This document shows positions 26,101 to 33,810 of a stretch of 64,000 nt of DNA, piece by piece. The translations under genes were made by a program, and so were the position numbers. The notes beneath the pieces were generated by a model, which was given only the letters and a program-made list of their open reading frames with translations, did no database searches and had not been told where the DNA came from. The DNA is from Geodermatophilus poikilotrophus (lineage in GTDB: Bacteria > Actinomycetota > Actinomycetes > Mycobacteriales > Geodermatophilaceae). The DNA lies in contig NZ_FOIE01000003.1 in the NCBI RefSeq assembly GCF_900111455.1, forward strand, positions 248,001 to 312,000, in the 5' to 3' direction. Within the stretch, counting starts at the first letter, position 1. Each line of letters starts with the position of its first letter.

Positions 26101-29100
26101 TCTGCAGCCGCCACAGCTGCGCGACCAGCTCGGGCACGTCGCCGAGCTTGACCGGGACGCCCGGCCGCAGCACCGGCCGCAGCTGGTCGCGGACGGCCTT
26201 CAGCCCGGCCCGGCGGGCCAGGAACCGGCCGGCCTGCGCGGTCTGCGCGGCGACGTACAGGTCGGCCAGGGGGAGTTCCAGGGCCGCCGGCGTGGCCAGC
26301 TCCAGGCCCGGGTGGACGGCGCTGCTGAACGCGGCGACCTCGCCGAGCACGGTCGTCGTCGCCACGTTCCAGCGCTCGGTCGGCACCTCGTCGAGGACGT
26401 CGAGGGTCGTCGCCGGGCCGCAGAGCAGGTGGGCGAGCGCGTCGAGGTCCGCGGGCGTGCGGACCTCGCGCAGCGCGCGGGCCAGGTGCGGCTCGCTAGG
26501 CAGGTCGCGGACCGCCTGGTCGACGGCGGCCGCGGTCTGCTGCGCGGCCAGCAGGTCCACCCGGGCGGTGTCGACGAAGGCCCAGGCGTGGCGCGGCGAG
26601 GGGCGCACCATGTCCGCGATGTCGGGCAGCAGCGCCAGCGCGCGGCGCACCGCGGTCAGCGTCTCCGGGGACGCGGCGGCGACGAACGCGGGGGAGACCG
26701 GCAGCGTCGGGTCGCCGTCGCGCACCGCCAGCACCGCCGTCCGCGCCGTGTAGTACGACAGCCCGGCGGCGTTCTCGGCGTGCAGCCGGTCGGCGTAGCG
26801 GGCCAGGGTGCGGCGGGCCGAGCGGAGGTCGTCGGAGTCGGCGTCCGTCCCCTGGTCCGCGGAGCCCTCGGCGTCGACGGCGACCGCGTGTTCCAGCGCG
26901 GCCTGCACCTGGGCGCGCACCACCGAGGCCTTGGCGCCCCTGTCGTGCAGGTCGAGGGCGAACGGGCCCATGCCGACGGCCTCGAGCCGCCGCGCGACGA
27001 CGTCCAGGGCCGCGCGCTTCTCCGCGACGAACAGCACCCGCTTGCCGTCGGCGACCGCGCGGGTGAGCAGGTTGGTGATGGTCTGCGACTTGCCGGTGCC
27101 GGGCGGGCCCTCGAGCACGAAGGTGCGACCGGCGGCGGCCTCGGCGACCGCGCGCAGCTGGGAGGCGTCGGCGGGCACCGGGCACGCCGCGGCCAGCTCG
27201 TCGAGGTCGGTGGCGCCGGCGGTGTCGAGGGCCGGGTCGTAGAAGGCCTCGGTCGGCCGGTGCACGAGGTGGTGCACCAGCGGGCTGGCGGTCAGGTCGG
27301 CCCAGTGCTCGTCGAGGTCCTTCCAGAGCCGGTACTTGGCGAACTGGAGGACGGCGAGGTCGGCGGTCGGCTCGACGCGGTGGGGGAGGCCGGCGTCGGC
27401 CAGCGCCTGGCGCACCGCCTGGAGGGCCCGGTCGAGGTCGATGCCGGCGCCGTCGTCCGTGGGGTCGGTCAGCCCGGGGACGGACAGGCCGTGCACCTGG
27501 CGCAGTTTCTCCAGCAGGCAGTGGTTCGGCGTGCTGGACCCGGTGTCGTCGAGGGCCAGCCGGTAGACGCCGTTGCGGCTGGTCGGGGTCAGCGTGACCG
27601 GCACGAGCACCAGCGGGGAGCGCAGCGGCCGGCCGTCGAGCTCCCACACCAGGCTGCCCAGGGCCAGGTACAGGTTGTTGGCGCCGGTCTCCTCGCGCAC
27701 GGTCTTCGCCCGGTAGGCGAGGTTGCGCAGCCGCGGCAGGTAGCCGCCCTCGCTGACCTCGGCGTGCACCGCCCGGCGCTCGACGAGCAGCTCGGCGAGC
27801 TGCGCGGCCGGCAGGTCGCGGGCCGAGGACAGCCCGCGCTCGCGCTGCACGGCGGCGATGCGGTCGCTGGGCAGCAGCTGGACGGCGGTGCCGCTGTGCA
27901 GCAGGTCCTCGAGCGCGGCCAGCTGCGTCGCGGGGACGGTCAGCGGCAGGCCGGCACGCTCGCTGTAGTTGATGAGCCGGTTGCGCAGCGAGAGGTCCAG
28001 CAGGCTGTTCTTCCACTGCTGCACGCGCGCGGGGATCTCCGGGCGGCCGGGCTGGTCCCCCCGTTCGCCCGGCGCCGCCGCCCGCTCGACCGGGCGCGCG
28101 GCGACGCTGTGCACTGCCGGGCGGTACTCGAACACCTGCACCGCGCCGTCCCGGCCGCGGGTGCGGGCCGGCAGCGGCACGATGCCGTCGCGGCGGGACC
28201 GGTGGACGTCGGTGACGCCGAGGACCCGGTCGAGGTCGCCGGCGCCCGCCAGCCAGGCGCTGTAGGCCGCGCCGTGCAGGTCGGCGTCGGCGGAGTTCCG
28301 GCTGGTCAGCAGCGTGGTCTCCACGAGCCGGACCAGGCCGAGGTCGACCAGGTTGACCAGCGGTGCGACGTCGGTGGTGGCGACGCTCTCGGCGCTGCGC
28401 TCCTCGCGCCAGTAGCCCAGGAACGCGTGGCCCTCGGCCACCCACAGCAGCGGCCGGATGCCGGCCTGCTCCAGGGCGGCGGCCAGCGTGACCACGGTGT
28501 CCAGGCAGGTGCCGACCCGCCCGTCGAGGACGTCGCCGGGGGTGCGCACCTTCTGCCCGACGTCGGCCCAGGAGGCCGGGGGCTCGGTGTAGCGGATGGC
28601 GCGGCGGCGCATCGCCTCGGTGAGCGCCGCGACGATCTCGTCGACCCGCTCCGGGCCGGACTGGTAGCCCTGCACCGACCCGCTCCCGGTGCGCTGTTCG
28701 AGCAGGTCGGCGGCCTCGCCGATGAGCGTGGTCACCGTCGGGTGGTTGGGCAGGACGTGCGCGGCGAGCATCTCCAGCGCCAGCGGCACGGGTGCGGCCA
28801 GCCACTGGTTGGCCGCGAGCACCTGCACCGGGACAGCGGTGCCGCCGACGTCCTGGCCGTCGACCAGCAGGTCGATCTCGATCGAGCCGGGCCGCTGCTC
28901 CTCGATCTGCAGCATCGCGGCGGGGTCCATGACCAGGCCGACGTCGTTGAGCACCGTGGTCTGGCCCGCGTCGAGGTCGACGAGCAGCTCGACCGGCGTG
29001 CCGATCGGGCCCTCGGCGTCGCGCACGCCGAGCCGCACGGTCGCCCCACGCACGGCGCCGCCGTGGTTGGTGAACGCCAGCCGGGAGACAACGGGGACGC

Positions 29101-29203
29101 GGTTGTGCGCCAGCGCGTAGCTGAGCACCGGCGTCGAGGTCACCTGGATCGCCACGGCCGGCCGGCTGCTCGGGTCGACGCTCCGGACCTGCGTGGTGCT
29201 CAT
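23177..29203 (-). CDS. Giant DUF4011-type SF1 helicase with transglutaminase-like and nuclease-like domains
   Basis: A 2008-residue protein. The N-terminal region has a beta-rich part (to about 130), then a transglutaminase-like segment with GTCLDTVVTL (C233) and AEGHAFLGYW (H259). A DUF4011-like part begins near 395 (QQWKNSLLDLSLRNRLIN). The helicase core has Walker A EGPPGTGKSQT (about 698), Walker B LVVFDEASQI (about 1316) and helicase motifs SWHYRSQDESLIAFSN and NVAVTRARRQVV. Then comes a restriction-nuclease-like fold (FRVDLSVARAG, LAVLLDGPAW, about 1655-1710) and a DUF3320-like C-terminus near 1830. Such helicases are found in phage-defence settings, and the neighbours here support that. 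ATG start; probably monocistronic. Confidence 0.8.
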   Translation of the reverse strand: MSTTQVRSVDPSSRPAVAIQVTSTPVLSYALAHNRVPVVSRLAFTNHGGAVRGATVRLGVRDAEGPIGTPVELLVDLDAGQTTVLNDVGLVMDPAAMLQIEEQRPGSIEIDLLVDGQDVGGTAVPVQVLAANQWLAAPVPLALEMLAAHVLPNHPTVTTLIGEAADLLEQRTGSGSVQGYQSGPERVDEIVAALTEAMRRRAIRYTEPPASWADVGQKVRTPGDVLDGRVGTCLDTVVTLAAALEQAGIRPLLWVAEGHAFLGYWREERSAESVATTDVAPLVNLVDLGLVRLVETTLLTSRNSADADLHGAAYSAWLAGAGDLDRVLGVTDVHRSRRDGIVPLPARTRGRDGAVQVFEYRPAVHSVAARPVERAAAPGERGDQPGRPEIPARVQQWKNSLLDLSLRNRLINYSERAGLPLTVPATQLAALEDLLHSGTAVQLLPSDRIAAVQRERGLSSARDLPAAQLAELLVERRAVHAEVSEGGYLPRLRNLAYRAKTVREETGANNLYLALGSLVWELDGRPLRSPLVLVPVTLTPTSRNGVYRLALDDTGSSTPNHCLLEKLRQVHGLSVPGLTDPTDDGAGIDLDRALQAVRQALADAGLPHRVEPTADLAVLQFAKYRLWKDLDEHWADLTASPLVHHLVHRPTEAFYDPALDTAGATDLDELAAACPVPADASQLRAVAEAAAGRTFVLEGPPGTGKSQTITNLLTRAVADGKRVLFVAEKRAALDVVARRLEAVGMGPFALDLHDRGAKASVVRAQVQAALEHAVAVDAEGSADQGTDADSDDLRSARRTLARYADRLHAENAAGLSYYTARTAVLAVRDGDPTLPVSPAFVAAASPETLTAVRRALALLPDIADMVRPSPRHAWAFVDTARVDLLAAQQTAAAVDQAVRDLPSEPHLARALREVRTPADLDALAHLLCGPATTLDVLDEVPTERWNVATTTVLGEVAAFSSAVHPGLELATPAALELPLADLYVAAQTAQAGRFLARRAGLKAVRDQLRPVLRPGVPVKLGDVPELVAQLWRLQTAAQGIVARASVIPGLVVPPRWNPLAEPELLVGQVEWLERAGRATDSASEFAVALRRWVVQGEGPDPVAGAAVARLRDAVTALLRVCRSNPRRLAEWAGDDGLVLRWQMTRPERGVEHTGLMSLRRWADLVDTLEPLRAAGLHEARALLVTGELPAEDAVRAFERGLARASVAERRDASGLDDFDADAHERAITRFTAASRAVRAHLRSALPAAVLAARPSVAADEEVGALQRELAKARRGLGVRALLARYGRLVTTVLPCVLVSPDSVARFFPAEAGLFDLVVFDEASQIRVADAVGALGRAMAAVVVGDSRQMPPTSFAEPTYGMAEDDAVELLGTGVEDEESILSECVQARVPRQWLSWHYRSQDESLIAFSNANYYDNRLSSFPAPTHGRPSADVGGRGISLVRVDGTFHRTGAGRLLRTNPMEAKAVVAEVRRRFDASPEALPSIGVVTFNAQQRTYIEGLLRDAGDERLVEALDRTDGEGLFVKNLENVQGDERDVVLFSTGFSVDDRGVLPLNFGPLNRVGGERRLNVAVTRARRQVVVFSSFDPAQLRAEQTSSVGVKHLRAYLDLAALGTDALPRDARPVAVPDRHREEIAAALRDRGLSVRTDVGLSEFRVDLSVARAGTPDEPVLAVLLDGPAWARRRTVGDRDGLPVEVLSGMLGWPAVERVWLPTWLRDREAVLDRLVAAVAAVPATAPAPAAPAPAVEEDREPTAEVPPLPAPAEPPAPEVRAILPLRAAPPAVVETVPEPVVASSAETAVEEPAAAPAARPVRRAPRRPTAPQLDGETPFAPWTPKGGLERKALDSLDDPRAARTVRRVLTAGLKAEGPVHRDRLVRIAAGAFGLSRVSEGRRDALLQLLPDGVVDGDFVWPSSLDRAAWTGFRRQAAGADRPLEHVAPEEVGNAMVALCRATGELAEDELFVRTAEVFGYRRRTPSLTPLLQAALTRALDAGQLTRQESGLLTAPALL

Positions 29204-29402
29204 GGCGTCCTGTCTACCGGTCCGGACGGACCGGTCCCTCAGGCCGCCGAGGCGTCTGGGACGGGTGCGACGGGTGGGGCGGGACTGACTCCGGATCCGG
29301 CCAGGGGCACCTGCGGAGGGTCACGACGCCGCGGCCGGGCGCCGATGAGGGCCGGCCCGCCCGCGGTTGCGACCGGGCGGCGCCGTGCCCCAGGTTGCTG
29401 GC

Positions 29403-30197
29403 ATGGCAGATGTGCAGCGCCGGGAGTCGGGACTGGTCGTCGAGGAGCGCGGGCACGTCCGGGTGCTCACCCTGGACCGGCCGGAGCGCCGGAACGCGCT
29501 GTCCTCCGCGCTGCAGGCCGACCTGGTCGAGGAGCTGCTGCGCTGCGCCGAGGACGGGAACGTCCGCGCGGTCGTCCTGGCCGCCAACGGGCCGGCCTTC
29601 TGCGCCGGCTTCGACCTCACGGAGATCCGCGAGCAGGACCTCCGCGACGAGCGCTTCCGCCCGCCGATGAACCGGCCCACCCGGGCCCTCTTCGAGGTGG
29701 TCACCGAGACGCCGGTGCCGATCGTGGCGGCGATCGCCGGCGCCGCGGTCGCCGGCGGCTTCGAGCTGGCCCTGGCCTGCGACCTCCGCGTCGCCGCGCC
29801 GGGGGTCCCCATGGGGCTGCCCGAGGCGAAGATCGGCATGGGCGCCAACTTCGGCTCCGTGGTCCTGCCCAAGCGCATCCCGATGGGCATCGCCCTGGAG
29901 CTGCTCTACACCGGCGAGTACGTGACCAGCGAGGTCGCCGAGCGGTGGGGGCTGGTCAACCGCCTCGTGCCGGCGGAGGACGTGCTGCCCACAGCACTCG
30001 GGCTCGCCGGGACGATCGCCGCCAACGCACCGGTCTCGGTCCGCCGCATGAAGGAGACCGCGGTCAAGGCCCTCGAGCTGCCGCTGTGGCAGGCGCTGCG
30101 CCTGGACGTCGGGCCGAACCCGTACCTGTCCGAGGACCGCAAGGAGGGCATCGCCGCCCGGCTGGAGAAGCGTCCGCCGCGGTGGACCGGGCGCTGA
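29403..30197 (+). CDS. Enoyl-CoA hydratase/isomerase family protein
   Basis: A 264-residue crotonase-fold protein. The CoA-binding and oxyanion motifs are FCAGFDLTEI and IAGAAVAGGFELALACDLRVA. In the active-site helix (GLPEAKIGMGANFGSVVLP) Glu is present at the first catalytic position (PEAKIG); the second Glu of true hydratases is replaced in the ANFGS segment, so isomerase, hydrolase or another acyl-CoA activity is possible. It stands alone between the helicase and a terminator-like hairpin. ATG start chosen at the domain boundary. Confidence 0.85.
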   Translation: MADVQRRESGLVVEERGHVRVLTLDRPERRNALSSALQADLVEELLRCAEDGNVRAVVLAANGPAFCAGFDLTEIREQDLRDERFRPPMNRPTRALFEVVTETPVPIVAAIAGAAVAGGFELALACDLRVAAPGVPMGLPEAKIGMGANFGSVVLPKRIPMGIALELLYTGEYVTSEVAERWGLVNRLVPAEDVLPTALGLAGTIAANAPVSVRRMKETAVKALELPLWQALRLDVGPNPYLSEDRKEGIAARLEKRPPRWTGR

Positions 30198-30252
30198 TCC
30201 GGCGCTGCGCTGCCGCGCGGCACGGGTGGGCGGCGGGGTGTCCGCCGGGAGG

Positions 30253-30288
30253 CTCGTGCTCTGCCCACCCTGGTGGGCAGAGCACGAG
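30253..30288. terminator. Perfect 17-bp hairpin
   Basis: CTCGTGCTCTGCCCACC (30253-30269) is exactly repeated in inverse at 30272-30288 with a 2-base spacer. It lies 56 bp after the enoyl-CoA hydratase-like gene and is most simply its terminator. Confidence 0.7.
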
Positions 30289-30391
30289 TGCCACGGGGGA
30301 CGTGGTTGCCGGCTGCCTCGGGCGCTGCTCCTCACGGGGGAGGGCACGAGACATCGTCCGGGGCAGGGCACGAGGCGCAGAGGGGGACGGG

Positions 30392-30856
30392 ATGCCGAGG
30401 ACCAGTGCGGGGCTGCTGCTCTACCGGCGGCACCCCGAGCGCGGAGTGGAGGTGCTGGTCGGGCACATGGGCGGCCCCTTCTGGGCGCGCAAGGACGCCG
30501 GCGCCTGGTCGATCCCCAAGGGCGAGCACGGCCCCGACGAGGAGCCGCGGGACGTCGCGCTGCGCGAGTTCGCCGAGGAGATGGGCACCCCGGCGCCCGA
30601 CACCGTGCTCGTCCCGCTGGGCGCGGTCCGGCAGTCGGGCGGCAAGCGGCTCACCGCCTGGGCCGCGGAGGGGGACTTCGACGCGGCGGCCGCGGTGAGC
30701 AACACGTTCACCCTCGAGTGGCCGCCGCGCTCGGGCCGCCTGCGGGAGTTCCCCGAGATCGACCGCGCCGCCTGGATGCCGCTCGACGAGGCGCGGGAGA
30801 AGCTGGTTCCGGGCCAGGTGCCGCTCCTGGACCGCCTGCTGGACCTGCTGCGCTGA
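30392..30856 (+). CDS. Nudix hydrolase
   Basis: A 154-residue Nudix enzyme with a perfect signature GEHGPDEEPRDVALREFAEEMG (GX5EX7REXXEEXG), so it should be catalytically active on a nucleoside-diphosphate-linked substrate. The N-terminal SAGLLLYRRHPERGVEVLVGHMGGPFW and later RLREFPEIDRAAWMPLDEAREKL follow the NTP pyrophosphohydrolase/RppH-like pattern of actinobacteria. The ATG has GAGGGGGAC upstream. Single gene. Confidence 0.88.
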   Translation: MPRTSAGLLLYRRHPERGVEVLVGHMGGPFWARKDAGAWSIPKGEHGPDEEPRDVALREFAEEMGTPAPDTVLVPLGAVRQSGGKRLTAWAAEGDFDAAAAVSNTFTLEWPPRSGRLREFPEIDRAAWMPLDEAREKLVPGQVPLLDRLLDLLR

Positions 30857-30980
30857 GTAGTCGGCAACGGTCCTGCGACAGCTCGTCCCACCTGCCCCAC
30901 ACCGCGCCGCGGGAGGTCCGCACCTGGCAGGGTGCCGACGAGTGGAGTCGCCGGACTTCCCGGGAGCGAGGAGGACGCCC

Positions 30981-31157
30981 GTGTCGGCGTGTGTGAAGTG
31001 CGGCGCGGCCCGTCAGCAGGGCCGGTTCTGCGTCGGCTGCGGCGCGGCGGTCCCGCCGTCCTCCTCGCCGCGGCCGCGGTCGGCGCTGGCCGACGAGCTG
31101 ACCCAGCCGGTGCTGCGGCTGGAGCGCCCCGGCAAGCCCGCCGTCCCCGCGCGCTGA
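30981..31157 (+). CDS. Small zinc-ribbon protein
   Basis: A 58-residue protein with two CxxC knuckles (CVKCG, then CVGCG 14 residues later) forming a zinc ribbon, followed by a Ser/Pro linker and a short helix ADELTQPVLRLERPGKP. GTG start with GAGGAGGAC upstream. It ends before a strong hairpin. Role unknown; such ribbons often mediate protein or nucleic-acid contacts. Confidence 0.65.
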   Translation: MSACVKCGAARQQGRFCVGCGAAVPPSSSPRPRSALADELTQPVLRLERPGKPAVPAR

Positions 31158-31162
31158 GTGCC

Positions 31163-31194
31163 GGCCGCCCGGGCCGCCGCAGAGCGGCCCGGGC
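31163..31194 (+). terminator. Hairpin terminator
   Basis: A perfect 13-bp stem (CCGCCCGGGCCGC at 31163-31175 with 31182-31194, loop of 6) directly follows the zinc-ribbon gene's stop. Confidence 0.8.
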
Positions 31195-31199
31195 GGGGG

Positions 31200-31248
31200 C
31201 GACACGTCGACACGTCGACACGTGGACACGTCGGCTCGTGGACACGCG
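31200..31248. repeat. Short tandem/palindromic repeats before the ferritin-like gene
   Basis: The 8-base unit CGACACGT (itself containing ACGT and GTCGAC palindromes) occurs in about four consecutive, partly degenerate copies (CGACACGT CGACACGT CGACACGT GGACACGT), then GGACACG once more. It ends about 105 bp upstream of the ferritin-like gene, where it could be a multi-site operator or a slippage tract. Confidence 0.6.
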
Positions 31249-31353
31249 TGATGCGGTTCACAGCTAGCGATGCGCTTGCAGGAGTTAGCGGAGGGCTGCA
31301 TCGGGCACTCTCCAGACGTCAGGTCATCCCCGATCTTTGGAGTTCCCCCCGCT

Positions 31354-32325
31354 ATGACCGACAACGCCAAGATCATCAACCAGCTCCGCGCCCTCGTGCT
31401 GCTGACCCAGACCGAGGAGCAGGTCGCTCGCACCCGCATCTCGCAGGCCCGCACCGAGGCCGTGCGCCGGGAGCTGACCCAGAACGCCGACAACGCCGCC
31501 GAGCGGACCCAGGCCATCACCGACCAGCTGCGCGCCATCGGTGGCGTCCCGGACGTCGTGACCCCGGCCGTGGGCCGCCTCTCCGCCGTCCTCAAGGCCG
31601 GCTTCGAGCAGGCCGAGCCGCTCGAGGAGGCCCTGCTGCAGGACCTCAACCTGGAGCACCAGCTGCTCGACCGCGCCACCTACCTCAAGGTGCTCGCCGA
31701 GCAGGCCGAGCTGCCGAAGGTCCGCCAGCTCGCCGAGCGGCTGATCACCGCGCACAAGGCCACCGTCGAGTGGCTGACCGTCGTCCTCGCCGAGGAGGCC
31801 ATGGGCGGCCCGGCCGCGCTGCAGGCCACCGCGCTGCAGCGGGTCGCCGGCACCGCCGCCCGCGCCGCCAACGCCCCGGTCCGCTTCTGGGCCAACCGGG
31901 TCAACGAGGTCGTCGAGTCGGTGCACCAGCGCCGCGAGCAGGCCGGCGAGCGGCTGAACGAGGCGACCGACAAGGCCTCCTCCTTCACCGACGCCGTCCG
32001 CGAGACGCTGACGGTCGGCCGCAGCGCCGCGCTGCGCCGGGCCGAGCGGATCGCCCGTCGCGAGGGCAACAAGGACGCCGCCAACGCCGCCAAGGCCGCC
32101 CGTGAGGAGCTCGGCGACGTCAGCGCCGACGAGCTGCCGATCAAGGGCTACGACTCGCTGTCGACCCAGGACGCCATCAAGGCGGTCAAGGAGCTCAAGA
32201 GCGCGCACGACGTCCGGGTGATCATCCGCTACGAGGAGACCCACAAGAACCGGACGAGCGTCGTCAACGCCACCCAGACCCAGCTGGCCGCGCTGGCCAA
32301 GGAGGCCGTGGGCGTCGACAGCTGA
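31354..32325 (+). CDS. Ferritin-like helical-bundle protein
   Basis: A 323-residue, almost wholly alpha-helical protein. The first part (about 1-165) has helices of the length and Glu/His spacing of a ferritin-like four-helix domain (e.g. LNLEHQLLDRATYLKVLAEQ, LITAHKATVEWLTVVLAEE). A charged middle (about 180-260) follows, then a small conserved C-terminal unit (PIKGYDSLSTQDAIKAVKEL, ADV-like RVIIRYEETHKNR). Several actinobacterial proteins share this layout; their function is not known to me, and iron binding is not proven. The start ATG has a weak GGAG upstream. Followed by a strong terminator. Confidence 0.68.
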   Translation: MTDNAKIINQLRALVLLTQTEEQVARTRISQARTEAVRRELTQNADNAAERTQAITDQLRAIGGVPDVVTPAVGRLSAVLKAGFEQAEPLEEALLQDLNLEHQLLDRATYLKVLAEQAELPKVRQLAERLITAHKATVEWLTVVLAEEAMGGPAALQATALQRVAGTAARAANAPVRFWANRVNEVVESVHQRREQAGERLNEATDKASSFTDAVRETLTVGRSAALRRAERIARREGNKDAANAAKAAREELGDVSADELPIKGYDSLSTQDAIKAVKELKSAHDVRVIIRYEETHKNRTSVVNATQTQLAALAKEAVGVDS

Positions 32326-32340
32326 CGTCGCACACCCCCT

Positions 32341-32378
32341 CGCGAGGGCCCGTTCCCACCCGGGGGCGGGCCCTCGCG
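32341..32378 (+). terminator. Hairpin terminator
   Basis: A perfect 12-bp stem (CGCGAGGGCCCG, 32341-32352 with 32367-32378) with a 14-base loop, 15 bp after the ferritin-like gene. Confidence 0.82.
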
Positions 32379-32497
32379 CTGTCCGGGTGAGCCCACGACG
32401 TGCACGGGTGGGCGCGGTCGGTCGGGGCTCGCTGGATCGGGGAGATCTCGGTCGCACCGCGTTTGACCCGCGGAGCGCGTCGGGGATGGGATGCCGC

Positions 32498-32920
32498 ATG
32501 AGCATCACGCCCGACGCCCTCGAGCAGGAGTTCTCCCTGACGACGGCCGTCACCCGCCTGGACTTCCTGGCCCGGCGGGACAGCGGGGAGACCACGCTGA
32601 ACACCGCGGAGGACGTCGACGCCGACGACTGGACCTCGTTCCGGTCGGCCACCACGTCGCTCGACGTCCCCGAGTCGCTGGAACTGCTCGCGCTCGGTGA
32701 GGTCGTCGCGCGCAAGGCCCGGGACAGCCAGCTGACCGGGTTCCGCGCCGCCCTGCGCGGCGGTGCCTCCTGGCAGCAGATCGCCGAGGCGCTCGGCGTC
32801 CCGCCCGAGGAGGCGTGGACGCGCTTCCACCAGCTCATCGAGCGCCACGAGCGCGCCCGCGTGCTCGACAGCGACGCGGCCGCGGCCGCCCGCGAGCTCG
32901 CCGGCACCCGCCCGAGCTGA
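32498..32920 (+). CDS. Hypothetical protein with helix-turn-helix-like C-terminus
   Basis: A 140-residue soluble protein. The C-terminal part (FRAALRGGASWQQIAEALGV, PPEEAWTRFHQLIERHERA) looks like a helix-turn-helix of the kind that recognises DNA in small actinobacterial proteins. The N-terminal half is acidic and Thr-rich. An ATG at 32486 is an alternative start. No operon partner. A diverged palindrome copy follows the stop. Confidence 0.6.
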   Translation: MSITPDALEQEFSLTTAVTRLDFLARRDSGETTLNTAEDVDADDWTSFRSATTSLDVPESLELLALGEVVARKARDSQLTGFRAALRGGASWQQIAEALGVPPEEAWTRFHQLIERHERARVLDSDAAAAARELAGTRPS

Positions 32921-32922
32921 CA

Positions 32923-32975
32923 GCGGACCCGCTGCCCCCTGCCTCTCGGAGCGGGGCCTTGCGAGAGGGCCGTCC
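32923..32975 (+). repeat. Dispersed palindrome, diverged copy G
   Basis: GCGGACCCGCTGCCCCCTGC ... CTCTCGGAGCGGGGCC ... GCGAGAGGGCCGTCC lies just after a stop codon and shares blocks with copy C (notably GCGAGAGGGCCGTCC), but the core is rearranged. It is the weakest member of the family. Confidence 0.4.
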
Positions 32976-33112
32976 TCGCAGGCACTCGGCGCGCACGCAC
33001 CGGTTCCGCTGCGGCGGCCGATCCGCTGCACTGGCCCTGCCGGCGTCGTCCGCGGCAGCCGCCACGGGGTGCCGGCGCGCGAGTGCCCGAGCAACCGTCG
33101 AGGAGGAACGCG

Positions 33113-33346
33113 ATGAGCGCAGCCACGGAGACCGGCGACGTCACCGGCACCAAGGACAAGGACTACAACCTCATCTGGTTCACCGAGCAGTGCCTGAGCA
33201 ATGCGCTGCGGCTGGAGACCTACGTCCAGGACGCCGAACGGGACGGTGACAACGAGCTCGCCGACCTGTTCCGCAAGGCGCAGAGCGACAGCCGCAAGGG
33301 CGCCGAGCAGGGCAAGGCGCTGCTGCGCTCGCGCATGAGCGGCTGA
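33113..33346 (+). CDS. Small conserved-type hypothetical protein
   Basis: A 77-residue helical protein from an ATG preceded by GAGGAGGAACG. Recognisable segments are DYNLIWFTEQCLSNALRLET and ELADLFRKAQSDSRKGAEQG, which look like two amphipathic helices with one Cys. It is followed by a terminator, so it forms its own transcript. Function unknown. Confidence 0.72.
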   Translation: MSAATETGDVTGTKDKDYNLIWFTEQCLSNALRLETYVQDAERDGDNELADLFRKAQSDSRKGAEQGKALLRSRMSG

Positions 33347-33358
33347 GCTGCCGCGATG

Positions 33359-33393
33359 GGGGCCGGGGCCGGACGTCGTCCGACCCCGGCCCC
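33359..33393. terminator. Bidirectional hairpin terminator
   Basis: GGGGCCGGGG (33359-33368) pairs perfectly with CCCCGGCCCC (33384-33393); the loop can extend the stem further. It lies between the converging small gene and the cupin gene. Confidence 0.78.
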
Positions 33394-33436
33394 TCTCGTC
33401 CGTGCCGGTGACCGGAACGCCCGGCCAGGGCGCCGA

Positions 33437-33793
33437 TCAGCCGCCCTGCAGGTGCCGGACGACGGCCTCGAGCTCCTCGGACGGGGAGAAGTCGACGTAC
33501 TCGCAGTCGGTCAGCGCCTCCGGCGCGTGGCCGGCCGCCCAGTAGAACGCCTGCCCCGCCTCGTGGGTGGTGACCCCGTCCTTGCCGTGCATCGCGAGGC
33601 GGCCGCTGATCATGTAGCCCCAGTGCGGGCAGGGGCAGAGGTCGCCCGGGAGCCCGGCGAGGCCCGGCCGGAGGTCGGTCCCGGCGGGCAGGCGCACCCA
33701 GGCGACGCTCATGCCCCCGACGCGCTCGGTCCGGAACTCGACCCCGTCGCCCTCGATCGCCACGGGTAGGTCGGTGCGCGCGATGGTTTGCAC
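33437..33793 (-). CDS. Cupin-fold small protein, partner of FAD oxidase
   Basis: A 118-residue protein with a cupin-like pattern: PCPHWGYMISGRLAMHGKDG, then VTTHEAGQAFYWAAGHAPEALTDCEYVDFSP. His in PHWG and HAPE could bind metal. It begins at a GTG with GGAGGAG upstream, 17 bp after the FAD-oxidase gene, so the two form an operon and may act on the same compound. Precise function unknown. Confidence 0.72.
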   Translation of the reverse strand: MQTIARTDLPVAIEGDGVEFRTERVGGMSVAWVRLPAGTDLRPGLAGLPGDLCPCPHWGYMISGRLAMHGKDGVTTHEAGQAFYWAAGHAPEALTDCEYVDFSPSEELEAVVRHLQGG

Positions 33794-33810
33794 GACTCCT
33801 CCTCCAGCCG

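Noticed and set aside
22838-30856. A plus-strand open frame of more than 2600 codons opposite the giant helicase
   Set aside because: It is a GC-driven antisense shadow: its translation is low-complexity (Arg/Gly/Val/Gln-rich) with no domain, while the minus-strand helicase has clear motifs. Only its last part coincides with the real Nudix gene.
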